Part shown: piece by piece, positions 8,559-17,577 of the stretch
Numbering within the stretch: the first letter of the stretch is position 1
How the letters are laid out: each line of letters starts with the position of its first letter
NCBI GenBank assembly: GCA_049115715.1
Contig: JAGDZQ010000003.1
Coordinates: 248,001-312,000 of the forward strand
Length of the DNA: 64,000 nt
Source of the DNA: JAMZMI01 sp049115715
GTDB lineage: Bacteria; Bacteroidota; Bacteroidia; Cytophagales; Cyclobacteriaceae
Direction of reading: 5' to 3'
Program-made: the position numbers and the translations under genes
The notes under the pieces: model-generated
What the model was told of the DNA's origin: nothing
The model's database searches: none
The model's input: only the letters and a program-made list of their open reading frames with translations

Positions 8559-9712
8559 TACTCTACTTCATCTCGGACTGGTAAAAATTCTTTTTGATCT
8601 AGTGCCCAAATTATTCCTCGTATCAAATAATTATTATCAAAGCGAATAATGTAGCTTCTTTTTCCTTCCTGTTCTGGCATTAACATTTTCCTATCTATCA
8701 ACTTCTTTATTTGTCTAGAAACTTCTGCACTCAATTTTCCTGGGAAAATGTCTTTTAAATCCCCAGCCTTAATCCTTTGATGATCAATAACTCTTTTCAA
8801 AATTTTAGATTCCATTGGAGTGACGAGTTTCCGGTCAGAAGAGAAATTAATTGCAGGTATTAATATTTCCTTTCGTAAGAATTCATAATTCAAAAGTTTA
8901 TCTATCTTTTCAATTTCCTCTTTTAAACCTGCCAATACATATTTACACCAATCCAGCACATCGCCTTTATTCCCGCTATCCGCTCTAGACAGATATGCGT
9001 AATAATCATCTCGATTACTGCAAAAAACTGCGGCAGGATTCAAAATTCTTCCAACGTTAACATTAAAGCCTAGTTTAACAAGCATAGCGTATGTTAAAAG
9101 TCTAACAGTTCTTCCATTTCCATTTCCAAACGGGTGAATCCATACGAATCTGTGATGGGCAATCGCAGTTTTAAGGAGATTATATTTCGATTCATTTCCT
9201 TCCTGAATAAATTCAAATAATTCTCTCATATAATCAGAAACCCGAGTCCAATCAGGCGGTTTATGACTTGATTTAGCAATTCTCACATTTGACTCTCGAT
9301 AATCTCCAGGTGATATGTCTCCTTCACCTTTCGGTGGTGCTGTTAACCCCTTCACAATCATCTTGTGTATTTCGCTAATAAAAATGCGGTTAATTGAATA
9401 CTCATCAACACTTTCTTCAATGAAGGTCATTGCATTTTCAATATTCCTAATTTCCCTTATTTCTTCCCTTTGTGATGGTTTATCATCTAACTTGGTTTCT
9501 ATGTATTCTGCTATAGTAGTTTTATTACCTTCAATTCTTGCTGATCCAATACTTTCTAGTGTGTGAAATATCCTTTTTAATTGAAAAAATACAGTAGGGT
9601 GGGTAGAACCACCTAGTTCCTTCTTTCTTAAATAATCTAATTCTATTATTAGATCCGTTAACTCTGAACCGAAATCTGGTTCTACTAATTTTAAATCGTA
9701 ATGATTTAACAT
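8558..9712 (-). CDS. Fic-family AMPylase-like protein with C-terminal winged helix
   Basis: 384 residues. Order: N-terminal Fic/DOC_N helices with an inhibitory-helix motif SARIEGN (residues 57-63, fitting S/TxxxE/G of class II self-inhibited Fic enzymes), the Fic core with the active-site loop HPFGNGNGR (193-201), and a C-terminal winged-helix domain (about 300-370) that could bind DNA. Fic enzymes transfer AMP or another phosphate group to protein hydroxyls; the loop His is the base. Here the position that is normally Asp or Glu and binds magnesium is Asn (197), which may lower or alter activity. No antitoxin gene is adjacent, in keeping with class II. Cytoplasmic. Confidence 0.88.
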   Translation of the reverse strand: MLNHYDLKLVEPDFGSELTDLIIELDYLRKKELGGSTHPTVFFQLKRIFHTLESIGSARIEGNKTTIAEYIETKLDDKPSQREEIREIRNIENAMTFIEESVDEYSINRIFISEIHKMIVKGLTAPPKGEGDISPGDYRESNVRIAKSSHKPPDWTRVSDYMRELFEFIQEGNESKYNLLKTAIAHHRFVWIHPFGNGNGRTVRLLTYAMLVKLGFNVNVGRILNPAAVFCSNRDDYYAYLSRADSGNKGDVLDWCKYVLAGLKEEIEKIDKLLNYEFLRKEILIPAINFSSDRKLVTPMESKILKRVIDHQRIKAGDLKDIFPGKLSAEVSRQIKKLIDRKMLMPEQEGKRSYIIRFDNNYLIRGIIWALDQKEFLPVRDEVE

Positions 9713-9904
9713 CTCTTCTATTTAATAAGTAAATTATGTTTTACTTTAATTAACAATCACTACAAACGCTACTTAACAAAAAAACCTATAACATGCTTTT
9801 TTACAGTAACTTATACGACAAATTCTACTATATCTATTTAACAAATCATAAATCTAGTTTTAACTAACACTATAATCAACATTTAACATCACTTTATTAA
9901 CACG

Positions 9905-10152
9905 AATGCTAACAAACCTTTAGGGATAAGCATAGGCAAAACAATCCTCCTTTTCAATGTTATCCTTTTTGGTATTACAGCTATGATACTGTCATTAACA
10001 GAATCGATATTCGAAGAACCTATAATTTGATCGAAAAGATCGACAATGAGGCATTTATCATCGAATTCGATGTGAACAATATCAAAGAGGGAATTCTTAG
10101 AAAATACCTAACAAAAGAGGGCATTAAAAAAACCATAACCAATAGCAGATAA
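9905..10152 (+). pseudogene. Decayed YitT-family membrane protein gene (C-terminal remnants)
   Basis: Two protein-like pieces lie in different frames. Frame one (to the stop at 10028-10030) reads PLGISIGKTILLFNVILFGI..., like a membrane helix region of YitT. Frame two (9982-10152) reads YDTVINRIDIRRTYNLIEKI then DNEAFIIEFDVNNIKEGILR, like the soluble C-terminal DUF2179 domain of Bacteroidota YitT proteins, and ends in a natural TAA. Between them a stretch present in intact family members is missing, and the N-terminal helices are absent. So this is a deleted and frameshifted relic. Upstream 9713-9900 is AT-rich and holds nothing recognisable. Confidence 0.6.
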
Positions 10153-10224
10153 TACGAATGAATGAGGCTTCACCAATAGGGAAACCGCCATTCAGAGGTT
10201 TGGAGAAGGATGGCGGGAGGGAAA

Positions 10225-10320
10225 GCCGAAGGAATCTTTGAGATCATGGGACTATCACGTCTTTTTATCAAAATTTTAAAACTAAAAGACCCATAGTGAC
10301 GGTTAAGGGTTTTTAAGTGA
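10225..10320. repeat. Dispersed repeat B, copy 1
   Basis: About 96 bases that recur at 35153-35250 in the same orientation with roughly 85 percent identity by eye. The best conserved core reads TCACGTCTTTTTATCAAAAT and continues in the following 10 bases. It is noncoding in both places and lies between genes. 10321-10501 shows nothing else. Confidence 0.75.
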
Positions 10321-10501
10321 CACTTAATAATCGAGTTCAGGTTAGTAGGTACTGATGCTGCACAATCTATCTGTGTAATGGCTTTTATTGGTTGAGAATC
10401 TATCTCTTGATTATTATCTGATACAGAGTTTATTTACATGCACAGCGAGTGGTTCTTAGTCAAATAGCTTGCTAATTTCCTGAACCCTTCTTTTTTAATC
10501 T

Positions 10502-12931
10502 TTAATCAATTGGAAGTTTGGCGAAACCAATCAATAGGTCTCCATCTTTTGTTCGACCCAACAGCTTACCCACAAAATCGTTTTCGGTAATTCCGCTTTG
10601 ACTTCCCTCAAAAGTGACCAATAAACCTTTGCTATGCTTTTTAGTCTTAATTGACTTGCAACCAAGCCCAAGGTTCACTTTGTCAGAAGAACCAAAACGT
10701 AAGCTTTCAACATTAACATCATTTTGTGCATCAAAACGATTTTCGGACAAAATCAGCAATTGAAATTTTTGGGAAGAGGTCTTGTCTTTTTTCGAAGTGA
10801 GCAATTGCAGCCGCTTGTGTGTGGTCAAAGGGATGATGATGTTTTTCGAATTATGATTGTCGTTGCTATAGTCGTCTTTCTTGGGTACATCTATCACAGC
10901 TAAGGACAAATGTGTGGCTCGACCATATTCATCTTGAAGCACATGAGGCCGTTCTAATTTATACCAATTCGTTTGCGTTCCATCTTCATACTTCGTGAAA
11001 TCGGGAGTATAAGCAAGTCCTGGGTCGTATGTCCAATTTATCCCATCAGGTGACCTAAGATAGATGGCTCTGTAATCGAGAAAGGCGTTTATGAGCAAAT
11101 GAAACTGTACTTCGTCTTTCCACATGACTGGATCCTCATAGTTGGATCTTCGATATCGATTGGGGATCGTTTGATTCTCATTGATGGTTTTAGTAACGAT
11201 TTTATAAGGTCCCAACAATCCGTTTTCACTCACCATCATACAACCAAATTTAGAAACCATTAGAATGCGCCCGTCTTCTAGTTGGACTCCAGAGAGATTT
11301 CGTGAGTACTGATATTCCCTTGAATCTTCAGGATTGGCAGTTGTCATGTCGATGATCAACACTCCCTCACGTTTCCAGGGGCCATTCATAGATTGGGAAG
11401 TGAATATGGTCGGTTCCCAATCGATCAAAGAATAAAGTACATAGCTACCGTCATTGAGTTTGATGATATCTGGGTTGTGACCAAGTCCGTCATGGTAATC
11501 ATAAGCAAGGTCTTCTTTGACAAGATATGGGCCGGTTGGTTTTGTTGATACTACGTGAGTTACAGTAGATTTGGGCCATTCCCAATGCCCTTTCAGCGCT
11601 CCTTCGGGCCATCGTGTAACAAGCATATGATATTTTTCATCTTTGTCTTTTACAGGTCTTCCTCCCCAATAGGACCAGTCAGGATGTTCAATGCCGTTAT
11701 CCTTGTCACGGGGAGTTGTGGTGTCTTTTCCCCATACATCCATACTCAATTGGTTATGAATAGGAATTGGAAGAATTAAGTCGCTGAAGGACGCTCCCCA
11801 CACTGTTTTCACCTGAGCCTTGATTGTTTCTGAGCTAGTGCTTCGATTTCCGCTGTGATCGTATGTGTAAATCTGATATGATACTGGGACACCCTTTTTG
11901 ACCAGAATATCCTCAAACCAGTTTTTGGTGATCTCCGTGGCAATTTCAACCATGTTTTCTCCATTTTCGTCTCCTCGGAATATAGAGTAGTTTGCCGCAT
12001 CGTTATCCGCGCTTTTGGTCCATGTTAGCTTTATTTCTGTTTCGAATACTTCCGCTTTTAAATTACTTGGAGGAGAGGGTGGGATGGTATCTTGCTTTGA
12101 AGCCACTATTTGATTAGAGGGGCCTGATTCATTTGGAGCGACTCTGGTAACGAGATAGGTATATTTCACGCCATTGATAATATCGGTATCTATAAATCTT
12201 TTACTGGCTGTTTCACCGATCTTTTTATAGCTCGCATTTTTTCCTGTCTTTCTATAGATATTGAAGCGGCTTTTTTGATCAGATGCATCATCTTTCCACG
12301 TTAGAGAGATGCCTTCTTTTTCCACTGTGGCCTCAAGTTCTGGGCCTTTCATTTCGGAGGCTAATACGTTGACATTTACGTAGTGAAGATAGACTTTGAC
12401 ATCTTGCTCAGAATGGAACGTCACGCGTACAAAGGGTAACCCATTGTCCGCATCTTCTTTTTTCAGCGTATAGGTTCCATTGAAATGCTCAACTTTCTTA
12501 TCCGCACCGATGAGTTTTACTTTCTTCGCGAGAATTCTTTCGACATTGCCGAATACAAGACTGAAGGACAGAGTGCCGTTGCACACATACTCTAAATCAG
12601 CCCCGAAGCTCCAATTGAGAATGTCCCCAGTCTTAGGGTTTTGGTAGTCAGGGTTTGTGTCGAGGATTTTAGATTCTGCGATACCTTTTTCGTTGCTACT
12701 GAAAAGCGTTCCATAATGCAGACCCATGGGTTCAGCACCTTTAATTGGAGTGGTTTTCCAAAATGGAGATTGTCGGGCATTTCTCCAGTAGTCCCAGACT
12801 GCACTAAAATCCCCATCGTTTACATTGCCATGAGGAGGATTTTCACCTAAAAGAACAATTTGAGCATTTAGCTGAGATGAAAGGATCAATAGAAGAAGGG
12901 CGGCACCTAAGTGAGTGAAACGATTACCCAT
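10502..12931 (-). CDS. Secreted multidomain protein: two FN3 domains and a GH43-like beta-propeller
   Basis: About 809 residues. A signal peptide ends at ...SSQLNAQ. Then comes a beta-rich, carbohydrate-binding-like module (about 25-190), two fibronectin type III domains (about 195-280 and 285-375), and a C-terminal domain with repeats typical of five-bladed glycosidase propellers: 'HPDWSYWGGRPVKDKDEKYHM', 'GHNPDIIKLNDGSYVLYS' and 'RSNYEDPVMWKDEVQFHLLI'. The Asp/Glu-containing blades resemble GH43 and GH117 families acting on plant or algal polysaccharides; the substrate is unknown. I chose the ATG at 12931 (MGNRFTHLG) because it starts the signal peptide; the frame is open to 12964. It is not next to a SusC/SusD pair. 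Confidence 0.7.
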   Translation of the reverse strand: MGNRFTHLGAALLLLILSSQLNAQIVLLGENPPHGNVNDGDFSAVWDYWRNARQSPFWKTTPIKGAEPMGLHYGTLFSSNEKGIAESKILDTNPDYQNPKTGDILNWSFGADLEYVCNGTLSFSLVFGNVERILAKKVKLIGADKKVEHFNGTYTLKKEDADNGLPFVRVTFHSEQDVKVYLHYVNVNVLASEMKGPELEATVEKEGISLTWKDDASDQKSRFNIYRKTGKNASYKKIGETASKRFIDTDIINGVKYTYLVTRVAPNESGPSNQIVASKQDTIPPSPPSNLKAEVFETEIKLTWTKSADNDAANYSIFRGDENGENMVEIATEITKNWFEDILVKKGVPVSYQIYTYDHSGNRSTSSETIKAQVKTVWGASFSDLILPIPIHNQLSMDVWGKDTTTPRDKDNGIEHPDWSYWGGRPVKDKDEKYHMLVTRWPEGALKGHWEWPKSTVTHVVSTKPTGPYLVKEDLAYDYHDGLGHNPDIIKLNDGSYVLYSLIDWEPTIFTSQSMNGPWKREGVLIIDMTTANPEDSREYQYSRNLSGVQLEDGRILMVSKFGCMMVSENGLLGPYKIVTKTINENQTIPNRYRRSNYEDPVMWKDEVQFHLLINAFLDYRAIYLRSPDGINWTYDPGLAYTPDFTKYEDGTQTNWYKLERPHVLQDEYGRATHLSLAVIDVPKKDDYSNDNHNSKNIIIPLTTHKRLQLLTSKKDKTSSQKFQLLILSENRFDAQNDVNVESLRFGSSDKVNLGLGCKSIKTKKHSKGLLVTFEGSQSGITENDFVGKLLGRTKDGDLLIGFAKLPID

Positions 12932-13160
12932 TTTCTTATATTGGTATATGCCTGTCCTGCTCATTTAATAGGAATTTTAAAATTATGTCTATTTTGGTGT
13001 TGGATTCTAACCTTCGAAATGAAGATTTAGCGTTTCGCTAAGTTAAAATGCATATGACATTTAATGGGGGACTAAAAGTAGCTCTTAAGGGGGAAATTTC
13101 TATGCCTCAAGAGACATATAGAAATGGGGTTTATAATTGGCTGTTTTTTAGAAAATCAGA

Positions 13161-15332
13161 TCATTGGTCGTTTTCTATCAACATCAAATCGATCGTTCTT
13201 CGATCTATATCTGTCTTGGCTACTTTTACTGTTAGTTTGTCTCCGAGGGTGATGATACGCTTGTTTCGCTTACCAATCACACGATAGTTTTTCTCATCAA
13301 ACTCATAGTAATCGTCATCCATATCTGCCATGCGAATCATCCCCTCACATTTGGTTGCAGATATCTCCACATAGATTCCCCACTCGGTTACGCCAGATAC
13401 GATCCCTTCAAAATCTTCACCTAGCATGGATTGCATGAACTCTACTTGCTTGTATTTTATAGAAGCTCTTTCGGCATCTGCAGCATTCTTTTCCCTTTCG
13501 GATGAGTGTATACATCTTTTTTCTACCGGCTCTTGCTCAGGTGATTTGCCACCTTCCAAATAGTGCCAAAGCAGTCGATGCACCATCACATCAGGGTATC
13601 TTCGGATAGGGGATGTGAAGTGCGTATAATGATCGAACGAGAGTCCAAAGTGCCCCAGCGGGTTTGTTGTATACTTTGCTTTGGCCATAGCTCGTATCGC
13701 CAGTTGCTCAAGTACGCCCTGCTCGGGTTTGTTTTGGATTTCATCCATTAGTTTATTGAGGCTTCCTGAAACATCTCCATCTACGCTCATTTTATGACCA
13801 AAACGTGCGGCGAACTTGGAGAAGTTTTCCAGCTTCTCCGGGTCAGGGTTGTCATGGGTTCGATAGACAAAAGTGTTAGGTTCTTCCTTGGTGCTTTTTG
13901 CTCCCCACTTATAGATATGAGTGGCTACTTCTCTGTTTGCAAGTAGCATCCACTCTTCTATCATTTTGTGAGCATCCTTTCGCACTTTTGGTATGACTTC
14001 AATAGGTTTCCCTTTTTCATCAAGTCGGAATCTCACTTCTGTAGTCTCAAAGTTGACGGCTCCTTGTTTGAAGCGCTTATTTCTTAGAATTTTTGACAAA
14101 TCGTTCAGCAACTGAAGCTCTTTGGCATAATCTCCTTCTCCGCTTTCGATTCTTTCTTGTGCTTCTTCATAGGTGAATCGTCTGTCCGATTCTATGATAG
14201 TTCTGCCAAACCATTTTCCTTTTATTTTCCCGTCTTTATCCACTTTGAAGACTGCCGAGAAAGTCAGCTTTTCTTCATTTGGTCTGAGAGAGCACAGACC
14301 ATTTGAGAGTTTTTCGGGAAGCATAGGGATCGTCCGATCTACCAGATAGACAGACGTTGCTCGTTGCAATGCCTCTTTTTCGAGGATTGAATTTTCTTTC
14401 ACATAGTGAGAGACATCAGCGATATGAATACCGATCTCAAAATCACCATTGTCTAGATATTCCAACGAAAGTGCATCATCAAAATCCTTTGCATCTTCGG
14501 GATCAACCGTGCAGGTTGTGATTTTTCTAAAATCTCTCCTCTTCTCTAAATCCTTCTCTGAAATTTCAGTTGAAATCTCAGCAGCAGCTTGCTCTATGTT
14601 TTCAGGGAATTGAAATGGAAGCCCAAACTCAGCCATGATGGAGTGAATTTCTGCTTCGTTTTCTCCAGCCTGACCGAGTACCATAGATACACGCCCAAGC
14701 GGGCTTCTGTTTTTTGCGTCATGCCAATTTTCGATTTTCACAAGAACTTTGTCATTGTGCTTGGCTCCTCCGATATGTTCTGGAAAGACGAATACATCGA
14801 AATGTATTTTTCTGCTGTCTGGGACTACAAAAGAGAATTTGGAGGATATTTCTACCCGTCCTACAAACTCTTCACGTGCTCTTGAAACTATTTCAGTGAC
14901 TTTGCCCTCTGATCGGAATCCATCACTGGAAGCACTTGTTATCTGTACTTTCACACGATCTCCATCTACAGCAAATTTCAGATCATTCGTTTTCACATAG
15001 ATATCTTCTTCTTGACCTTCTACGATCACATAGGCAAATCTTGAGTTCACATGATCTACGCGTCCTTCTACTGTTTCTGCTTCAAGCGCACTTGTAAAGC
15101 GTCCGTCTGAGGTACGAACAATCTGTTCGTTTCTTTCCATGCTGTATAGTAGGTCTTTCAATGATTCTTTAGAATCTCTATCTCTCAAGCCAAGCGTTTT
15201 GATGAGCTGGCGATATGAATAACTCATTTCCGGGTTGGAGATGAATATCTGCCTTAGTCCGCCTTTGAGTTGTTTGATTTTTGAGTTGTCTTTTTGCGGT
15301 TTCCCCGCGTGTTTTTTTCTTTTTTTACTCAT
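13161..15332 (-). CDS. rnr: Ribonuclease R
   Basis: 723 residues, full length. Order: N-terminal winged-helix (about 25-80), cold-shock OB domains (85-230), the RNB catalytic domain with TVDPEDAKDFDDAL, whose aspartates hold two magnesium ions, and a C-terminal S1 domain ('FEGIVSGVTEWGIYVEI'). It degrades structured RNA 3' to 5' in the cytoplasm. It lies 6 bases after the predicted exonuclease gene and ends the lipB operon. The start ATG at 15332 begins a basic tail (MSKKRKKHAGK) usual for the family. Confidence 0.96.
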   Translation of the reverse strand: MSKKRKKHAGKPQKDNSKIKQLKGGLRQIFISNPEMSYSYRQLIKTLGLRDRDSKESLKDLLYSMERNEQIVRTSDGRFTSALEAETVEGRVDHVNSRFAYVIVEGQEEDIYVKTNDLKFAVDGDRVKVQITSASSDGFRSEGKVTEIVSRAREEFVGRVEISSKFSFVVPDSRKIHFDVFVFPEHIGGAKHNDKVLVKIENWHDAKNRSPLGRVSMVLGQAGENEAEIHSIMAEFGLPFQFPENIEQAAAEISTEISEKDLEKRRDFRKITTCTVDPEDAKDFDDALSLEYLDNGDFEIGIHIADVSHYVKENSILEKEALQRATSVYLVDRTIPMLPEKLSNGLCSLRPNEEKLTFSAVFKVDKDGKIKGKWFGRTIIESDRRFTYEEAQERIESGEGDYAKELQLLNDLSKILRNKRFKQGAVNFETTEVRFRLDEKGKPIEVIPKVRKDAHKMIEEWMLLANREVATHIYKWGAKSTKEEPNTFVYRTHDNPDPEKLENFSKFAARFGHKMSVDGDVSGSLNKLMDEIQNKPEQGVLEQLAIRAMAKAKYTTNPLGHFGLSFDHYTHFTSPIRRYPDVMVHRLLWHYLEGGKSPEQEPVEKRCIHSSEREKNAADAERASIKYKQVEFMQSMLGEDFEGIVSGVTEWGIYVEISATKCEGMIRMADMDDDYYEFDEKNYRVIGKRNKRIITLGDKLTVKVAKTDIDRRTIDLMLIENDQ

Positions 15333-15338
15333 ATAGAG

Positions 15339-16064
15339 TTATGTAACTATTGTAATGTTTTTTGATTTAACCAGGGGGAGGGATTTCATTTTGAGGAAAA
15401 GCTGGGCTGTTGCGATCACATCGCCCTGGCAGTATGTTTCTATTCTTTGTAGACCGTTTTTTTCGTTGTAATAAACGTGGTTGACCTTGGATCCGTCAAT
15501 ATCGGATTTACTGGAAGGAATATCAAATATCGTGGTTAATAAGTCGAGTGAGGTGAAGTTTTTGCGGTCTCCAAATTTCCACATCTCAAGCGTATCCAAG
15601 AAGTTGACTTCCCAGGGTTTCTTCCCTGAGTTGTCTAATACGTAGGGCAAAGGTAGTCCATTTAATAACATTCTCCTGCTTAAGTAAGGAAAGTCAAACT
15701 CTTTGCCATTGTGTCCGCAGAGTTTTAAGGACTCTGGATCGAATTTTTTTTCAAGAAAATCCTTGACGGTTTTTAGTAATTCTTTCTCATCATCATTGGC
15801 AAAAGACTTTACCCTAATGCCTAAATCGCCGTTTTTAAGTTCCTGAAATATCCCAACGGCCACTACAATCACTTTTCCAAACTCAGCATATATTCCAGCT
15901 CGGGATGCAAACATTTCTTCTACCGAGAGTTCATCTTCGTTTCTGAGAAATGAGGCTTTTCGTTCCCAATGCGATTGGAGCGTTGCTGGTATTTCGCTAA
16001 AGTCAGCAGATTGAGCTACTGTTTCGATATCAAGGATAAGAAGGTTTTTAAGGCACTGATCCAT
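15339..16064 (-). CDS. Predicted 3'-5' exonuclease, PolB-like DEDD fold
   Basis: 241 residues. Exonuclease motifs are visible: LLILDIETVA near the N-terminus (Asp and Glu metal ligands), GHNGKEFDFPYLSRR in the middle, and ETYCQGDVIATAQLFLK near the C-terminus (third Asp). This matches the predicted PolB-like exonuclease family (PF10108). In the cell it would trim DNA or RNA 3' ends; its specific task is unknown. It is placed directly between a conserved small gene and rnr with spacings of 1 and 6 bases, so a link to RNA decay is possible. Confidence 0.85.
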   Translation of the reverse strand: MDQCLKNLLILDIETVAQSADFSEIPATLQSHWERKASFLRNEDELSVEEMFASRAGIYAEFGKVIVVAVGIFQELKNGDLGIRVKSFANDDEKELLKTVKDFLEKKFDPESLKLCGHNGKEFDFPYLSRRMLLNGLPLPYVLDNSGKKPWEVNFLDTLEMWKFGDRKNFTSLDLLTTIFDIPSSKSDIDGSKVNHVYYNEKNGLQRIETYCQGDVIATAQLFLKMKSLPLVKSKNITIVT

Positions 16065-16065
16065 A

Positions 16066-16455
16066 TTACTCGTGTAGGACTCCTTGGAGTGACAATTCAG
16101 GTATGAAAGAAAGATTATCTTCTACTATGCTGTCTGGAACAAAGATGTATTTTTTGTCGAAAAGCTGACCGTCGATAAAGAAGCTCACCCAGTATTCATT
16201 GTTGAGATGAAAGACCTGAGGATCAATTGATTCTATCGCCGTATACTCTTTTGATTCCAGATGTGGGATCATATGGCGTAGCACTGAGGTTTTCTGCTCT
16301 TCGCCATCCTTCTTACCATAGCCTTTGGAGGTAACCATGATTGTTTCTAGTTTCTTGTCACTTCTATTGATAAGGTAGATTTTCCAGCCTTCGTCATCTT
16401 TGGCTACTGCTACCAGTACCTTTTCTATTTTAGGAAATTTTATATCCTTTTTCAT
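16066..16455 (-). CDS. Conserved hypothetical protein
   Basis: 129 residues, no signal peptide or membrane segment. The sequence alternates beta-strands ('VLVAVAKDDEGWKIYLINR', 'FHLNNEYWVSFFIDGQLF') and ends in an acidic tail. I do not recognise a family. Its ATG overlaps the lipB stop by four bases (ATGA), so it is translationally coupled to lipB and followed after 1 base by the exonuclease gene. Confidence 0.75.
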   Translation of the reverse strand: MKKDIKFPKIEKVLVAVAKDDEGWKIYLINRSDKKLETIMVTSKGYGKKDGEEQKTSVLRHMIPHLESKEYTAIESIDPQVFHLNNEYWVSFFIDGQLFDKKYIFVPDSIVEDNLSFIPELSLQGVLHE

Positions 16456-17156
16456 ATTAATCTCATTTCAAAAAGCTCACTCAAATGGTTTCTTAGCTTT
16501 TCTTCAACTTTTATCATTTCTAATTTATACCCTAGTTCCTTCTCCATGGAGGTGACAGCTTTGTCCTCAATCCCACACGGGACGATATTGTCAAAGTAAT
16601 CAAGATTGACATTCACATTGAAAGCAAAACCGTGCATGGTCACCCATCTACTTGATTTGACACCCAGAGCGCAAATTTTTCTTGCTTTGCTTGAATCTTC
16701 ATAATTGATCCAAACTCCTGTAAGTCCATCTATTCTTCCCGACACAATTCCGAAATCCGCCAAGGTCAAAATCACAGCTTCTTCTAAAACACGAAGATAC
16801 TTATGAATATCTGTGAAGAAATTGTCCAAATCCAGAATAGGGTAGCCGACTATCTGACCTGGGCCATGATAAGTAATATCACCTCCTCGGTTGATTTTGT
16901 AAAATGAGGCACCCTTTTCTTTCAATCCCTCTTCGTCTAGTAGCAGGTTTTCTATTGCTCCACTCTTCCCTAAAGTATATACATGTGGGTGATAACAAAA
17001 GATAAGGTAGTTGTCTGTTGGAACTTGCTGGGAATCTGGCAATTTTCTATTGGCAATTTTACGTTCTACGAGCTTCGCAAATAGTCCTGCCTGAAAGTCC
17101 CAAGCTTCTTGATAGTCCTTTTTGCCTAAGTGTATGAATTGCGTTTTTTTATTCAT
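16452..17156 (-). CDS. lipB: Octanoyl-[acyl carrier protein]-protein transferase
   Basis: 234 residues. The enzyme moves octanoyl from ACP to lipoyl domains of 2-oxoacid dehydrogenases and glycine cleavage H protein, the first step of lipoate synthesis. Family motifs are RGGDITYHGPGQIVGYPILD, the lysine-containing KICALGVKSS, WVTMHGFAFNVN, and the catalytic cysteine in PCGIEDKAVTS. First gene of the operon lipB-hypothetical-exonuclease-rnr. It diverges from the YraN gene across a 65-base gap that must hold both promoters. Confidence 0.95.
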   Translation of the reverse strand: MNKKTQFIHLGKKDYQEAWDFQAGLFAKLVERKIANRKLPDSQQVPTDNYLIFCYHPHVYTLGKSGAIENLLLDEEGLKEKGASFYKINRGGDITYHGPGQIVGYPILDLDNFFTDIHKYLRVLEEAVILTLADFGIVSGRIDGLTGVWINYEDSSKARKICALGVKSSRWVTMHGFAFNVNVNLDYFDNIVPCGIEDKAVTSMEKELGYKLEMIKVEEKLRNHLSELFEMRLI

Positions 17157-17221
17157 TAGGATTATTCTGAGGTGCCAAATTGAAATCAGTGGATGTAAGA
17201 CTATATACTTAATTTTATCCC

Positions 17222-17563
17222 GTGGATAACAAAGACAGAGGCAAATATGGAGAAGATTTGGCGGTTTCTTTTCTTGAAGAAAAGGGATTTGAAATTCTTG
17301 AAAGAAACCATAGATACAAAAAAGGTGAAATAGATATTATCGCACTGCTGCAAAACGAACTTCTGGTTTTCTTTGAAGTAAAAAACCGAAAGAGTAACAG
17401 CCATGGTGAGCCTGAAAGTTTCGTTTCTAATCAACAAAAAAGGCTTATCATTTCTGGCGCAGAGAGTTATATTTTCGATATCAACTGGCAAAAAGATATC
17501 CGATTTGATATCATTACTATCACGGGAAATGAGTTAGTACACATTGAGGACGCATTTTATTAA
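17222..17563 (+). CDS. YraN/UPF0102 family protein
   Basis: 113 residues starting at GTG 17222. The sequence has the restriction-endonuclease-like core GKYGEDLAVSFLEEKGFEIL, then KKGEIDIIAL (E-x-D) and FFEVKNRK (ExK), the PD-(D/E)xK-type residues of the family. Its role is not established; homologues often lie near rnhB and may act on DNA. It starts a three-gene + strand group, with 14 bases before the EF-hand gene. The start is supported by the N-terminal MDNKDRGKYGE pattern. Confidence 0.85.
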   Translation: MDNKDRGKYGEDLAVSFLEEKGFEILERNHRYKKGEIDIIALLQNELLVFFEVKNRKSNSHGEPESFVSNQQKRLIISGAESYIFDINWQKDIRFDIITITGNELVHIEDAFY

Positions 17564-17577
17564 CTTACAGAGCCAAA

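Noticed and set aside
13048..13287. 79-codon + strand frame across the end of rnr
   Set aside because: It overlaps the conserved S1-domain end of rnr on the other strand and has no protein-like composition.
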